Shown: positions 46,989-57,172 of the stretch, in pieces
How positions within the stretch are numbered: position 1 is the first letter of the stretch
Layout of the letters: every line of letters starts with the position of its first letter
Origin: Salsipaludibacter sp963812245
GTDB lineage: Bacteria; Actinomycetota; Nitriliruptoria; Nitriliruptorales; Nitriliruptoraceae
Direction: 5' to 3'
Assembly: GCA_963812245.1 (NCBI GenBank)
Contig: CAWEUK010000002.1
Location: forward strand, 992,001-1,056,000
Length of the DNA: 64,000 nucleotides
The notes under the pieces: model-generated
What the model was told of the DNA's origin: nothing
Seen by the model: only the letters and a program-made list of their open reading frames with translations
Database searches by the model: none
Position numbers and translations under genes: made by a program

Positions 46989-47627
46989 ATGAGAGAGCGC
47001 TTCCAACAGTTCAAGCAGGCCTGGCAGATCGCGGTGGCCGACAACCCGCGCCTGCCGCTGCTGGTGCTGGGTCCGGCCGTGGCCATCATCGCCATCACCG
47101 TCGCGGTGTGCGCGGTCCTGGGGCAGTGGCTGTGGTTGCCGGTCGGCATCGCGCTGGCGTTGCTGGTCGCCATGGTCATCTTCGGTCGCGCCGCCCAGTC
47201 CTCCCAGTACGCCCAGATCGAGGGCCGTCCGGGCGCGGCAGCGGCGGTGCTGCAGTCGATGCGTGGCCAGTGGTTCATCACCCCGGCCGTGGCGTTCAGC
47301 AAGAAGCAGGACTTCGTGCACCGAGCCGTCGGGCGCCAGGGTGTCATCCTGGTGGCCGAGGGCCAACCCACGCGCACCAAGCCGCTGCTGGCCAAGCAGC
47401 GCCGTCGCATGGACCGCATCACCAAGGAGACGCCGGTCCACGTGGTGGTCGTGGGCAACGGCGAGGGCCAGGTGCCGCTGCAGAAACTCCAGGTGACGCT
47501 GAGCAAGTTCCCGCGCAAGCTCGGCAAGAACGACGTGCCGAGGCTGGCCCGTGAGCTCGCAGCACTGGACCCCGGCCTGCCCATGCCCAAGGGCTACATC
47601 CCCAACCCGGGGAAGAAGCAGCGATGA
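46989..47627 (+). CDS. DUF4191-family membrane protein
   Basis: A 212-residue protein with two helices near the N-terminus (LLVLGPAVAIIAITVAVCAV and WLPVGIALALLVAMVIFG) and a basic cytoplasmic domain (RGQWFITPAVAFSKKQDFVH, LAKQRRRMDRITKETPVHV, KFPRKLGKNDVPRLARELA). This matches the actinobacterial DUF4191 family of unknown function. It has no obvious operon partner but sits between pth and mfd. Confidence 0.85.
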   Translation: MRERFQQFKQAWQIAVADNPRLPLLVLGPAVAIIAITVAVCAVLGQWLWLPVGIALALLVAMVIFGRAAQSSQYAQIEGRPGAAAAVLQSMRGQWFITPAVAFSKKQDFVHRAVGRQGVILVAEGQPTRTKPLLAKQRRRMDRITKETPVHVVVVGNGEGQVPLQKLQVTLSKFPRKLGKNDVPRLARELAALDPGLPMPKGYIPNPGKKQR

Positions 47628-47703
47628 CGGTCCTCGGAATCGTGGCCTGCCCACGCCGCGACATTCCGGTCGGCCCGGCGGGCGACCTGCACGCATCGCG
47701 GAC

Positions 47704-50700
47704 GTGACGGTGCCGTCGCGCCCCGTGCGGCGATCCGTCGACGACGTGCTGGATCCCGGCCTCGCGACCGGGCCGCTGGCCAGTCTCCTGCGGGCTGGCC
47801 GTGACATGGCCATGGACGCCTTCACCGCCGACGTCGTGGCCCCCGCCGAGGCCGCCCGTGGCTACTGGTTGTCGTTGCTGGCCGAACAGGCCACGCCGCT
47901 GCTGGTCGTGACGGCCCGGACCTCGGATGCCGAGGAACTCGTGGATGCCATGGGTGCCTTCCTGGGACCCGACGTGGTGGCCCACTTCCCGTCGTGGGAA
48001 ACGCTGCCCCACGAACGCCTGTCACCCCAGCCCTCGACGGTGGGTGCCCGACTGTCCGTGTTGGACCGCCTGGTGGCGGCCAGGGCCGGTGAGGTGCGAC
48101 CGCTGGCCGCCGTCGTCGCACCCGTGCGGGCGGTGCTGCAACCGATGGACCCACGGCTGGCCACGCGACGGCCGCTGCACCTGACACGGCGCTACGACGG
48201 TGGCCTCGACGGTCTGATCGAGCAGTTGGCGGTGCTGGGCTATGCACGTGGCACCCAGGTGACGGCGCGAGGTGAGTTCGCCGTGCGTGGCGGCATCGTG
48301 GACGTGTTTCCCACCGACGCAGACGAGGCCGTGCGCGTCGAGTTCTTCGGCGACGACGTCGACACGCTGCGCACGTTCGGGATCGCCGACCAGCGATCGA
48401 TCGCCGATGTCGACGACGTCGTGGTGGATCCGGCGCGTGAACTGGTCCTCAACGACGACCTGCGCGAGCGCGCCGCCCGCCTGGCCACGACCATGCCGTC
48501 GCTGGCCGCCCCGCTGGAGGAGTTGGCCGCCGGCATCGCCTTCGAGGGCGCCGAGTCGCTGGTCACGCTGCTGCACCACGACCCCGCCCTGCTGCCCGAC
48601 TTCCTCCCCGACAGCGCCGGTGTCGCCATCGTCGACCCGATGCTGGTCGCGGACCGCGCCGGCAAGGTGCTCGAGGAGGCCACGGTGCTGGCCGAGGTGT
48701 CGTGGGACCTGCCCGACGGCATGGCGAGGTTCGGGCCCGCGGGGTTCGCCAGCATGGAGGACATGCTGGCGCGGGTGTCGGGGCGCCGCTGGGACCTGCC
48801 CGCGTTCGGGGCGACCCGCCTGCCGGGCGATGCCGTCGACTCGTTCAAGGGCAACGTCGAGGCAATCGCCGGACGTGGCCAGGGCTGGCTGGCCGACGGC
48901 ATGCGCGTGGTCGCGACCACGGCCGGCGTCGGACCGGTGCGACGACTGCGCGACGTGCTGTCCGAGGAACTGGTGCCCGCAACCCTGGACCTCGAACGAC
49001 TTGCCCCGGACAAGCCCGGCCAGCGGGTCGAACTGGTGCCGTCGACCCTGCGCAAGGGCTTCGTCGCCGCCGACCTGGGGATTGCCCTGCTGGGGGAGTG
49101 GGACCTGTTCGGTCCCCGCCGCACCCGTCGGGCCACCCGGCGATCCGGCGCCAGGGGCAAGGCGCTGGACACGGTGTCGGGGCTGGAGCCCGGCGACGCG
49201 ATCGTGCACCGCACCCATGGGGTCGGACTGTTCCGCGGGCTGGTCACGCGTGAGTACCGGGGTCCCGACGGGTTGCCGGTGACCCGTGACTACGTCGTCG
49301 TGGAGTACGCCAAGGAGGACACCCTCTTCATCCCGTCCGACCAGGTCGACGCCATCGCCCGGTACCAGGGTGGGGACAGCCCCAAACCGATGCGCCTTGG
49401 TGGCGCCCAGTGGGAGCGGGCCAAGGATCGCGTGCGCGGGTCGGTCCGTGACATCGCCGGGCAACTCATCCGCCTCTACGCCGCCCGCATGCATGCCCAG
49501 GGCACGGCGTTCTCGCCCGACGGGATGATGCAGCAGGAACTCGAGGACTCGTTCGCCCACGTCGAGACCCCCGACCAGGTCACGGTGATCGACGAGGTCA
49601 AGCGCGACATGGAGGCGCCGCTGCCCATGGACCGGGTGCTGGCCGGCGACGTCGGGTTCGGCAAGACCGAGGTGGCGGTGCGTGCCGCGGCCAAGGCGCT
49701 CTTCGACGGCGCCCAGGTGTGCGTCCTGGTTCCGACCACGATCCTGGCCCAGCAGCACTTCGAAACCTTCAAGGAGCGCTTCGCCGGCTTCCCGGTCGAG
49801 GTCCGCATGCTGTCACGCTTCGTGTCCGACGCCGACCGCCGGCAGGTCCTGGCCGGCATCGACGACGGCACCGTGGACCTGGTCGTGGGGACCCATGCCC
49901 TGCTGGCCAAGGAGGTGCGCTGGAAGAACCTCGGCCTGGTCGTCATCGACGAGGAGCAGCGCTTCGGGGTCGCCCAGAAGGAACGGCTCAAGCAACTGCG
50001 CACCGCCGTGGACGTGCTGTCGATGTCGGCCACGCCCATCCCGCGCACGCTCGAGATGGCGGTCGCCGGCATCCGCGACCTGTCGGTGATCGAGACGCCC
50101 CCGGAGGACCGGCAACCGGTCACGACGTTGGTGCAGGCCTACGACGAGGGGCAGGTGACGCTGGCGATCCGACGCGAACTGCTCCGTGACGGCCAGGTGT
50201 TCTACCTGCACAACCAGGTCGACACGATCCACTCCGTCGCCGCCCGCCTGCAGGACCTGGTGCCGGGTGCGCGCGTCGCCGTGGCCCACGGCCGGATGGA
50301 CGAGCGCGCCCTGGAGGGCGTGATGGTCAAGTTCTGGGAGCGCGAGTACGACGTGCTGGTGTGCACGACCATCATCGAGTCCGGCCTCGACATCCCCAAT
50401 GCCAACACCCTGATCATCGAGCGCGCCGACCTGTTGGGGCTGGGCCAGTTGCACCAGTTGCGTGGCCGTGTCGGGCGGTCGGCCAAGCGTGGCTATGCCT
50501 ACTTCCTGTTCCCGCCGCACGCGTCGTTGACCGAGCCGGCCTACGAGCGCCTGCGCACGATCGCCGAGAACTCCAGGTTGGGATCGGGTCTGTCGATCGC
50601 CATGCGCGACCTCGAGATTCGTGGTGCCGGCAACGTCGTGGGCGCCGAACAGTCCGGACAGGTCGCCGCCGTCGGGTTCGACATGTACACCCAATTGCTC

Positions 50701-51186
50701 AAGGAAGAGGTCGCCGACCTGACCGGAGAGGCGATCGAGGAGGAGGTCGAGATCAGCCTGGACCTGCCCGTGGATGCCACCCTGCCGGCCAGCTACGTCC
50801 CCGACGACCACCAGCGCCTCGAGTTGTACAAGCGCATCTCGGCGATCCGGGATGCGGCCGGGGTCAAGGAACTGACCGAGGAACTGCGTGACCGCTTCGG
50901 CCCGCCGCCCGAGCCCGCCACGCGGGTGCTGACCCTGGCCGCGCTGAAGGCGGCGCTGCGACGCTGGGGCGTCACCGACCTGGCGGTGGCCCGGCGCGGC
51001 GGCCGGATGACCCTGCGGATCAGCCCGGTCCACCTGACCGAGTCCCAGCAGGTGCGACTGCAGCGACGCCACCGCCACGCCACGACCACCGACGAGCAGG
51101 TCCTCATCCCGGTGCCGTCACCGCCGCCCGACGATCTGGTTGCATGGGTCGCGGGCGAACTGCGCAGCCTGTTCGCGCGCACCTGA
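47704..51186 (+). CDS. mfd: Transcription-repair coupling factor
   Basis: DNA translocase, 1160 residues, that displaces stalled RNA polymerase and recruits UvrA. The N-terminal UvrB-like region (about 1-450) has FPSWETLPHERLSPQPSTVG; a CarD-like RNAP-interaction domain follows (GDAIVHRTHGVGLFRGLV); the RecG-like motor has Walker A LAGDVGFGKTEVAVRAAAKA, LVVIDEEQRFGVAQKERL and the TRG region (VCTTIIESGLDIPNANTLI). The C-terminal regulatory domain ends the protein. Start placed at the GTG at 47704; the frame is open further upstream but overlaps DUF4191. Confidence 0.95.
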   Translation: MTVPSRPVRRSVDDVLDPGLATGPLASLLRAGRDMAMDAFTADVVAPAEAARGYWLSLLAEQATPLLVVTARTSDAEELVDAMGAFLGPDVVAHFPSWETLPHERLSPQPSTVGARLSVLDRLVAARAGEVRPLAAVVAPVRAVLQPMDPRLATRRPLHLTRRYDGGLDGLIEQLAVLGYARGTQVTARGEFAVRGGIVDVFPTDADEAVRVEFFGDDVDTLRTFGIADQRSIADVDDVVVDPARELVLNDDLRERAARLATTMPSLAAPLEELAAGIAFEGAESLVTLLHHDPALLPDFLPDSAGVAIVDPMLVADRAGKVLEEATVLAEVSWDLPDGMARFGPAGFASMEDMLARVSGRRWDLPAFGATRLPGDAVDSFKGNVEAIAGRGQGWLADGMRVVATTAGVGPVRRLRDVLSEELVPATLDLERLAPDKPGQRVELVPSTLRKGFVAADLGIALLGEWDLFGPRRTRRATRRSGARGKALDTVSGLEPGDAIVHRTHGVGLFRGLVTREYRGPDGLPVTRDYVVVEYAKEDTLFIPSDQVDAIARYQGGDSPKPMRLGGAQWERAKDRVRGSVRDIAGQLIRLYAARMHAQGTAFSPDGMMQQELEDSFAHVETPDQVTVIDEVKRDMEAPLPMDRVLAGDVGFGKTEVAVRAAAKALFDGAQVCVLVPTTILAQQHFETFKERFAGFPVEVRMLSRFVSDADRRQVLAGIDDGTVDLVVGTHALLAKEVRWKNLGLVVIDEEQRFGVAQKERLKQLRTAVDVLSMSATPIPRTLEMAVAGIRDLSVIETPPEDRQPVTTLVQAYDEGQVTLAIRRELLRDGQVFYLHNQVDTIHSVAARLQDLVPGARVAVAHGRMDERALEGVMVKFWEREYDVLVCTTIIESGLDIPNANTLIIERADLLGLGQLHQLRGRVGRSAKRGYAYFLFPPHASLTEPAYERLRTIAENSRLGSGLSIAMRDLEIRGAGNVVGAEQSGQVAAVGFDMYTQLLKEEVADLTGEAIEEEVEISLDLPVDATLPASYVPDDHQRLELYKRISAIRDAAGVKELTEELRDRFGPPPEPATRVLTLAALKAALRRWGVTDLAVARRGGRMTLRISPVHLTESQQVRLQRRHRHATTTDEQVLIPVPSPPPDDLVAWVAGELRSLFART

Positions 51187-51312
51187 GGGACTGGACCACC
51201 GGCCGCGCCGGCCGTACGTCCGTCGGCGTCACCGGCGGCGTCACCGTGCGTCAGTCCGCGTCACCAGCGCGCCGGCCTTCCGGTTCGCGATCGACCCGGC
51301 GATTGGCACCCC

Positions 51313-52177
51313 ATGATTCCCGGCATCAGTTCCGCCACCGCCCGGGGCGTGGCGATCGCGCGCGCCGTGGGGATCGACACCATCCGTGACCCGTTGGTCG
51401 CCAGCCTGCTGCCCGGGCCCGATCGGCTCGTCGTCGCATCGCTGTCGCGATTGCCCTCCACCCGACCGGCCATGGGCATGACTGCCCACGCCGCCCTGCG
51501 CATGCACGCGATCGACATGGCGGTGGCAGCGGCCGTGGCATCGATCGAGCCCGCCGTCGTGGTCATCGTCGGGGCTGGCTGCGACACCCGCGCGTGGCGG
51601 CTGGAATGCCTGCGCGGTCGCGCTGTCGTCGAGATCGACATGCCCGAGACCCAGCGTGCCAAACGCGAGCGGCTCCACCGCCTGCCGGCACCCATCGCCA
51701 CGCTGCAGTTCGTCGCCGTGGACCTGGGCACCGACGACCTGGCCACGGCGCTGGACGCGGTCGGCCAGGATCCCGACCGCCGGTCGTGTGGGTCTGGGAA
51801 GCGGTGGTGCCCTACCTCCCCGGGCCGGCCGTGGACGAGACGTTGCGGTCCTGGCCGAGCGATCACCGCAGGGCAGTCGCCTGCTCGTGACCGGGTTCCT
51901 GCCGACGATGGTGACCCCCTCGGTCGGGCCGCTGGCGTTCGCGGCGCGGGTCGGCCTGGCCGGTGCCGGCGAACCCGTCCTGACCGCCGAGAGCGACGCG
52001 CAGGTGACCGCGCGGCTGGCCCGCCACGGGTGGCGCGGGGATGGTGGCAGCGACGTGCGGGCGTGGGCTCGGGCGGCGGGCGTGCGGTTGTACGGTCCTC
52101 GCTTCGACGAACACCTGCACGTCGCCGAACGGACAGCACGCCAGCCAGCTGGTGACCTCGATCTGGATGTCGCGTGA
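51313..52177 (+). CDS. Class I SAM-dependent methyltransferase (PPM/leucine carboxyl methyltransferase type), frameshifted
   Basis: A small-molecule O-methyltransferase of the actinobacterial PPM-type family, about 288 residues. TARGVAIARAVGIDTIRDPL, VVVIVGAGCDTRAWRLECLR (SAM motif), VVEIDMPETQRAKRERL, then after one shift near 51780 VVWVWEAVVPYLPGPAVDET, and after a second near 51850 LLVTGFLPTMV through VRLYGPRFDEHLHVAERT. Probable sequence errors. A second copy of the C-terminal motif occurs beyond the VOC gene. Confidence 0.8.
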
Positions 52178-52255
52178 GGACCAGTACCGGGGACCTGCGG
52201 CGCGTTCGCAGCACCGAGCGGCAACGCGGTCGGACCAGCACCGGGGACCTGCGGC
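52178..52255. repeat. 24-bp direct repeat pair after the methyltransferase gene
   Basis: GGACCAGTACCGGGGACCTG at the start of 52178-52201 recurs with one change at 52232-52255, spaced 54 bases start to start, in the short gap before the convergent VOC gene. May mark a recombination point. Confidence 0.75.
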
Positions 52256-52270
52256 ATGTCGGCCCGCGAG

Positions 52271-52660
52271 TCAGGCCGACGCGGGACCGACGAGCTGGAC
52301 GAGGTTGCCGCAGGTGTCATCGAACACGGCGGTCACCACCGGGCCGGACGGCTGCGGTGACTGGGTGAACTGCACCCCGCGCTCGACCAGGCGATCGTGT
52401 TCGGCCTGCACGTCGTCGACGGCCAACGACAGCAGTGGGATGCCGTCACCGACGAGCGCCTCGCGGTACGGGGCCACCGCGGGGTGACCCGACGGCTCGA
52501 GCAGCAACTCGGGGCCGTCTTGGTCCAGCGATGCCACCGTCAGCCAGCGATCTGCGCCCAGTGGCTCGTCCTCGCGCACCTCGAATCCCAGCACCTCGGT
52601 GTAGAAGGTCTCGGCGCTGGCCTGGTCGTCGACGTACACGGACGTCACTTCGATCCTCAT
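52271..52660 (-). CDS. VOC (glyoxalase/bleomycin-resistance fold) family protein
   Basis: A 129-residue vicinal-oxygen-chelate protein. VYVDDQASAETFYTEVLGFE, LTVASLDQDGPELLLEPSG, LAVDDVQAEHDRLVERGVQF and TAVFDDTCGNLVQLV match the common single-domain VOC pattern. Candidate metal ligands are limited, so it may be a binding protein rather than an enzyme. AGGAG precedes the ATG at 52660. It lies on the opposite strand between the methyltransferase gene and a copy of that gene's 3' motif. Confidence 0.88.
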   Translation of the reverse strand: MRIEVTSVYVDDQASAETFYTEVLGFEVREDEPLGADRWLTVASLDQDGPELLLEPSGHPAVAPYREALVGDGIPLLSLAVDDVQAEHDRLVERGVQFTQSPQPSGPVVTAVFDDTCGNLVQLVGPASA

Positions 52661-52861
52661 GGGTGATCACTCCTGGTGGCGCGGATCGGCTTGCCGGCGG
52701 GCAGTCCGGTTGCGGGAATCGGTGGCAGACCAACCGTAGGTGACATGGTGGAGTGGGGCGTCGTCAACAGGCACCTGCGTGCGTGCCTGTCACCACTGGC
52801 CACGCAGGCGTCGGGGCGTCACGTGCTGCCCGGTCGGCGGGGTGGGTCACGCCCGGGTGGT

Positions 52862-52908
52862 CGGTTGTATGGTCCTCGTTTCGAACAGCACCTGCAGGTC
52901 GCGGAACG
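52862..52908 (+). pseudogene. Remnant of methyltransferase C-terminal coding sequence
   Basis: About 85% identical over 47 bases to 52085-52131 of the methyltransferase gene. The translation RLYGPRFEQHLQVAER matches RLYGPRFDEHLHVAER. No start or SAM domain accompanies it. A duplicate 3' end, or what is left of a paralogue. Confidence 0.6.
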
Positions 52909-52946
52909 ACTGTCCCAGGCGACCGGTCGCGTCGATCGGATCTCGA

Positions 52947-53390
52947 ATGACGAGCACCCATGCAGCGTCGTATCGCCGAGGTGCCGGCCCCGGCTTGCTG
53001 GTCGTGGCAGTGGTGCTCCTGGGCGCCTGTGCGGGCGATCCGCTCTTCTCGCTGGAGGTGGGTGACTGCCTGATGGATCCGGGCGCAGGCGTGATCAAGG
53101 CGGTGGACATCGTGGACTGCGCCGACGACCACGAGTTCGAGGTCTACGCCACCCACATGTTGTCCTCGGCCGATGCCTGGGACCAGGCACGAGTCGAGGC
53201 CCAGGGCGACAAGATCTGCCTGCAGCTGTTCGAGTCGTTCGTGGGCAGGCCCTTCGACGGGTCGGGCTGGGACTTCACGTGGTTGGGGCCCAGCGAGCAG
53301 TCGTGGCGCTCCGGCGATCGCGAGGTCGTCTGCATGCTGGGACCGACATCGGGGACCACGACCGGGTCCGCGCGGGGGAGCAGTACCTGA
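52947..53390 (+). CDS. Septum-formation-family lipoprotein
   Basis: A 147-residue lipoprotein. After MTSTHAASYRRGAGPGLLV the signal ends in a lipobox LLGAC. The mature part has LFSLEVGDCLMDPG and VDIVDCADDHEFEVYATH, the Cys-His pattern of the Septum_form domain, then two later Cys (KICLQLF, REVVCMLG). Some such actinobacterial proteins act in septation; others are uncharacterised. The long frame upstream covers the methyltransferase remnant and is not coding for this protein. Confidence 0.8.
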   Translation: MTSTHAASYRRGAGPGLLVVAVVLLGACAGDPLFSLEVGDCLMDPGAGVIKAVDIVDCADDHEFEVYATHMLSSADAWDQARVEAQGDKICLQLFESFVGRPFDGSGWDFTWLGPSEQSWRSGDREVVCMLGPTSGTTTGSARGSST

Positions 53391-53396
53391 CGTCGG

Positions 53397-54206
53397 CTAC
53401 ACCACGCTGGCGCTGTTCGACGACGGCGTGGCGACCGGCGTCACGTGCTCCCACACGGACACGTGTTTGTGGGAGTCTGCGGTGAAAGGCGCGCGGCTCC
53501 AGTCCGCCCACCGGTGGCGCAGGCGCAGGCCGGCGATGCGTGCCATCAGGTCGAGCTCGGCCGGCCAGACGTAGCGGAACGGGATCGAGCGGAATCGTCC
53601 CGTCGCGCCGCTGACTGTGACGTGGTGGGAGGTCATTGCCTGCGTGACGACGTCGTAGCGGTCGAACCCGACGTAGCCACCATCACCGGCGGGGTCGGAG
53701 GTCACCGCGAACGGAACCGTGTCCTGACCGGGTGGCAGCAGGCGCAACTGCGGCACCATGACCTCCACCACGAACGTGCCACCCGGCACCAGGTGGGCAG
53801 CCGCGTTGACGAAGCAGGCAACCTGGGCGTCCTGGCTCGTCAGGTTGTTGATCGTGTTGAAGACCAGGTAGACGACCGCGAACTCGCCGGGGACGCGGGT
53901 CGTGGTCATGTCTCCGATCGTGACGGTGATCGCGTCGCCGCCGGGCTTGTCCGGAATGCGCCGGGCCATGGCCCGGCTCAACTCGATGCCCTGGACGGCG
54001 ACGCCACGTTGCGCCAGCGGCGCCGCGACTCGTCCGGTCCCGATGGCGAACTCGAGCGTGTTGCCGTCACCCGCGAGGTCGGCCAGCACATCGACGGTAC
54101 GTGCGATCTCCACGGCGTCGTACTCGATCCCGTCGCCATCGTCGTAGCGGGCTGCAACGCGCTCCGGAAACCAGCCATCGGCCGGGTCGTCGTCGAGGTC
54201 GGGCAC
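53397..54206 (-). CDS. Class I SAM-dependent methyltransferase
   Basis: A 269-residue methyltransferase of unknown substrate. GDGNTLEFAIGTGRVAAPLA is SAM motif I, GVAVQGIELSRAMARRI motif II, ITVTIGDMTTTRVPGEFAVV and AHLVPGGTFVVEVMVP follow. The start is the GTG at 54206. It ends six bases from the convergent septum-formation gene and lies 12 bases after the DUF2905 gene, with which it may be co-transcribed. Confidence 0.88.
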   Translation of the reverse strand: MPDLDDDPADGWFPERVAARYDDGDGIEYDAVEIARTVDVLADLAGDGNTLEFAIGTGRVAAPLAQRGVAVQGIELSRAMARRIPDKPGGDAITVTIGDMTTTRVPGEFAVVYLVFNTINNLTSQDAQVACFVNAAAHLVPGGTFVVEVMVPQLRLLPPGQDTVPFAVTSDPAGDGGYVGFDRYDVVTQAMTSHHVTVSGATGRFRSIPFRYVWPAELDLMARIAGLRLRHRWADWSRAPFTADSHKHVSVWEHVTPVATPSSNSASVV

Positions 54207-54218
54207 GATGTGGTCCTG

Positions 54219-54437
54219 TCAGCGAAGTCGTTGGACGAGGTTGACGAGCAGGGTGGCAACGACCGAGACGACCAGCATCGACGTGATGGGGACGAAGACC
54301 CGCGTCGTGTTCGACTCGATGCGGATGTCGCCGGGCAGGTTGCCGAACCACGACAGTCCGCCGGCGCGGGCGATCAGGCCCACGACGACCAGGCCCACGC
54401 CGACCCAGATCAGTGCCGTGCCCACGCCTCGGCCCAC
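54219..54437 (-). CDS. DUF2905 small membrane protein
   Basis: A 72-residue protein with two helices. LIWVGVGLVVVGLIARAGGL, WFGNLPGDIRIES and FVPITSMLVVSVVATLLVNL fit the DUF2905 family, including its LPGDI motif. Start at the GTG at 54437, which is preceded closely by GGGAGGTGAC. Function unknown. Confidence 0.85.
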   Translation of the reverse strand: MGRGVGTALIWVGVGLVVVGLIARAGGLSWFGNLPGDIRIESNTTRVFVPITSMLVVSVVATLLVNLVQRLR

Positions 54438-54529
54438 GTCACCTCCCGTTTCGTCGCGGCCCCCACGATAGGGTCCCCACGTGCCGGACGGGGTCCCCCA
54501 GACGCCTCCGTCCGAAGGAGGTGCGCGCG

Positions 54530-55497
54530 ATGGATGCCCTGCCGACCTTTGCCGATGTCGAGGCGGCTGCGCGCGACTGGCGGGCGTGGCCCATCGCACC
54601 CCGGTGCTGACGTCGCGACGCCTGGACGACGCAGGTCGGTGCCAGCCTGTTCTTCAAGTGCGAGAACCTGCAGCGCGTCGGTGCCTTCAAGTTTCGCGGG
54701 GGCTACAACGCCCTGTCGCAGTTCGACGACGCCCAGCGGCGCGGCGGGGGTGGTCACCTTCTCGTCGGGCAACCACGCCCAGGCGATCGCCCTGTCGGCC
54801 CGATTGCTCGGCATCCCGGCCACGATCGTCATGCCGACTGACGCGCCTGCCGCCAAGGTGGCCGCCACTCGGGGCTACGGCGCCACCATCGTGACCTATG
54901 ACCGCTACACCCAGGATCGCGCCGCCATCGGGCAGGCGTTGGCCGACCGACCACGGCATGACGCTGATCCCGCCCTACGACCACGCCGACATGATGGCCG
55001 GCCAGGGCACGGCCGCAATGGAACTGTTCGAGGAGGTCGGGCCACCTCGACGCCCTGTTCGTGCCCGCTGGGCGGCGGGGGCCTGTTGTCGGGCACGGCG
55101 CTGGCCACGCGGGCGCTGTCGCCGGACTGCCGGCTGGTCGGGGTCGAACCCGAGGCCGGCAACGACGGCCAGCAGTCGTTGGCAGACGGGGGAGTTGGTC
55201 ACGATCCCGCCCCCGGTGACGATCGCGGACGGTGCCCAGACTCCGTCGCTCGGCCACTTGACCTTTGCCGTGATCCGCGAGACTGGTGGACGAGATCATG
55301 ACCGCCACCGACGATGAGTTGGTGGCCTGCATGGCGCAACTGGCCACCACCATGAAGCTGGTCGTCGAGCCGACCGGGTGCCTGGGGCTTCGCGGCCGTC
55401 AAGGCCGCGGCGCAATCGCTGGCAGGGCCAACGGGTCGGCATCATCCTCACCGGCGGCAACATCGACCTGGCACGGTTCGCCGAACTGGTCGGCTGA
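54530..55497 (+). CDS. PLP-dependent threonine/serine dehydratase-like enzyme, heavily frameshifted
   Basis: A fold-type II PLP enzyme of about 320 residues, of the serine/threonine dehydratase or 3-hydroxyaspartate ammonia-lyase group. MDALPTFADVEAAARD starts behind a strong GAAGGAGGTG. Then HRTPVLTSRRLDDA, LFFKCENLQRVGAFKFRGGY with the PLP lysine, VVTFSSGNHAQAIALSARLL, GMTLIPPYDHADMMAGQGT, ALFVPLGGGGLLSGTALATR, LVVEPTGCLG and GIILTGGNIDLARFAELVG. About six or more one-base insertions, mostly doubled C or G, break it. Motif order is complete, so sequence error is likely. Confidence 0.8.
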
Positions 55498-55604
55498 CCA
55501 GCCACCTCGATTCGGCTGTCGGCACCGCCACCCCGCGCGTACCCTCTGCCACCTGTCACGCCACTCCTCGTGCACCTCCTGCCTCCCACGCAAGGCCATT
55601 CGCC

Positions 55605-57172
55605 GTGTCTGCCGCCTCTTCCTCCCCCACGCCCGTCCGCGTGCGCTTCGCACCGGCCCCGTCGGGCTACCTCCACATCGGCAGCGTGCGCACGGCGCTG
55701 TTCAACTGGCTGTGGGCCCGCCACACCGACGGCACCATGATCTGGCGCATCGAGGACACCGACGCCGACCGTGCCACCGACGAGTCGATGCACTCGATGA
55801 TCGAGGCGATGCGGTGGCTGGGCCTGGACTGGGACGAGGGCATCGAGGTGGGCGGCCCGTGGGGCCCGTATCGCCAGTCGGAGCGGGCCGACCTCCATCG
55901 CGCGGTGGCCCGACGCCTGCACGAGGCCGGCCACCTCTACTTCGACGATCGCACGCCCGAGGCGCTCAACGACTGGCGCCAGGAGCGCCGCGACGCCGAC
56001 CTGCCCCCGATCGTCAAGCGGTCGACCGTGCCGGATGCCACCACCGGCACGCTGCGACTGCAACTGCCGACCGAGGGCACGATCACGGTGCACGACGAGG
56101 TCCGTGGCGACGTGACCTGGGACTGGGCGCTGGAGTCCGACCCGGTCCTGGTGCGCTCCAACGGGGCCGTGACCTATCCGCTGGCCAACGCATCGGACGA
56201 TCTTGCCCAGGGCGTGTCACTGGTGTGCCGGGGCGAGGATCTGCTGTCGGTCACGCCCCGCCAGGTGTTCCTCTACGACCTGTTGCTGGCCGACGGGTTG
56301 CTCGACGAGGCGCTCGCGGAGGTGGGACTGCCTTCGCGAGACCCGGCGTGGACGCGTCCGTCCGGCTTCGCCCACCTGTCGATGGTGGTCGGCCAGGATC
56401 GCAAGAAGTTGTCCAAGCGGCACGGCGCGGTGTCGATCCAGGAGATGGCGCGGCAGGGGTTCCTGCCCGAGACCCTGGTGAACGCGATCGCCCTGCTGGG
56501 ATGGTCGCCGCGTGACGGCCGCGAGCGCATGGACCGTGACGAGCTGGTGGCGGCCTTCGACCTGGCCCAGATCGGCAACTCCGCCGCGGCCTTCGACCGT
56601 GACAAGTTGACCGCCTTCAACGGCGAACGCATCCGTGAGATGGAGGTGGACGAGTTGGCCACAGCGCCTGGTGCCCTACCTGGACGGCACGTACACGCCG
56701 GTGGCCGAGGATGGCGGAGCCCGACGACTTCGTGGCGGAACTGTCTCGCCCGCCCACCGACGACCAGATGGCGACGCTGACCGCGCTGGTGCCGCTGGTG
56801 CAGGAGCGGATGCAGGTCCTGACCGAGATCCAGGGCTACGCCCCGCCGTTCTTCCGCGAGGTCGGCATCGACGAGGCCGCGGCCGCCAAGGTGTTTCGCA
56901 AGGCCGGCGCGGTCGAGGCCCTCGAGGCCGGCGCCCGCGTGCTGGCCGAGGTCGACTGGACCACCGAGGCAATCGAGGCCGCGCTGCGCGGCCTGAGCGA
57001 CGAACTGGGCATCGGGTTCGGCAAGGTCGCCCAGCCGATCCGTGTCGCGGTCACCGGCTCCAACGTGTCGCCGCCGCTGTTCGAGTCCATCGAGGTGATG
57101 GACCGCGACGTCGTGCTGGCCCGCCTGGCTGCTGCGCTGCCGTTGGCCCGGAGCCTTTCGGACCAGGGATGA
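55605..57172 (+). CDS. gltX: Glutamate--tRNA ligase, frameshifted twice
   Basis: Charges tRNA-Glu. APAPSGYLHIGSVRTALFNW holds the HIGH-class motif (HIGS) and DRKKLSKRHGAVS the KMSKS-class motif. Frame changes near 56660 and 56710 separate the catalytic part from the anticodon-binding domain (MATLTALVPLVQERMQVLTE, APPFFREVGIDEAAAAKV, RVAVTGSNVSPPLFESIEVM). GTG start at 55605. A GatCAB route for Gln-tRNA would require a non-discriminating enzyme; that cannot be decided here. Its stop overlaps the next start (ATGA). Confidence 0.9.
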
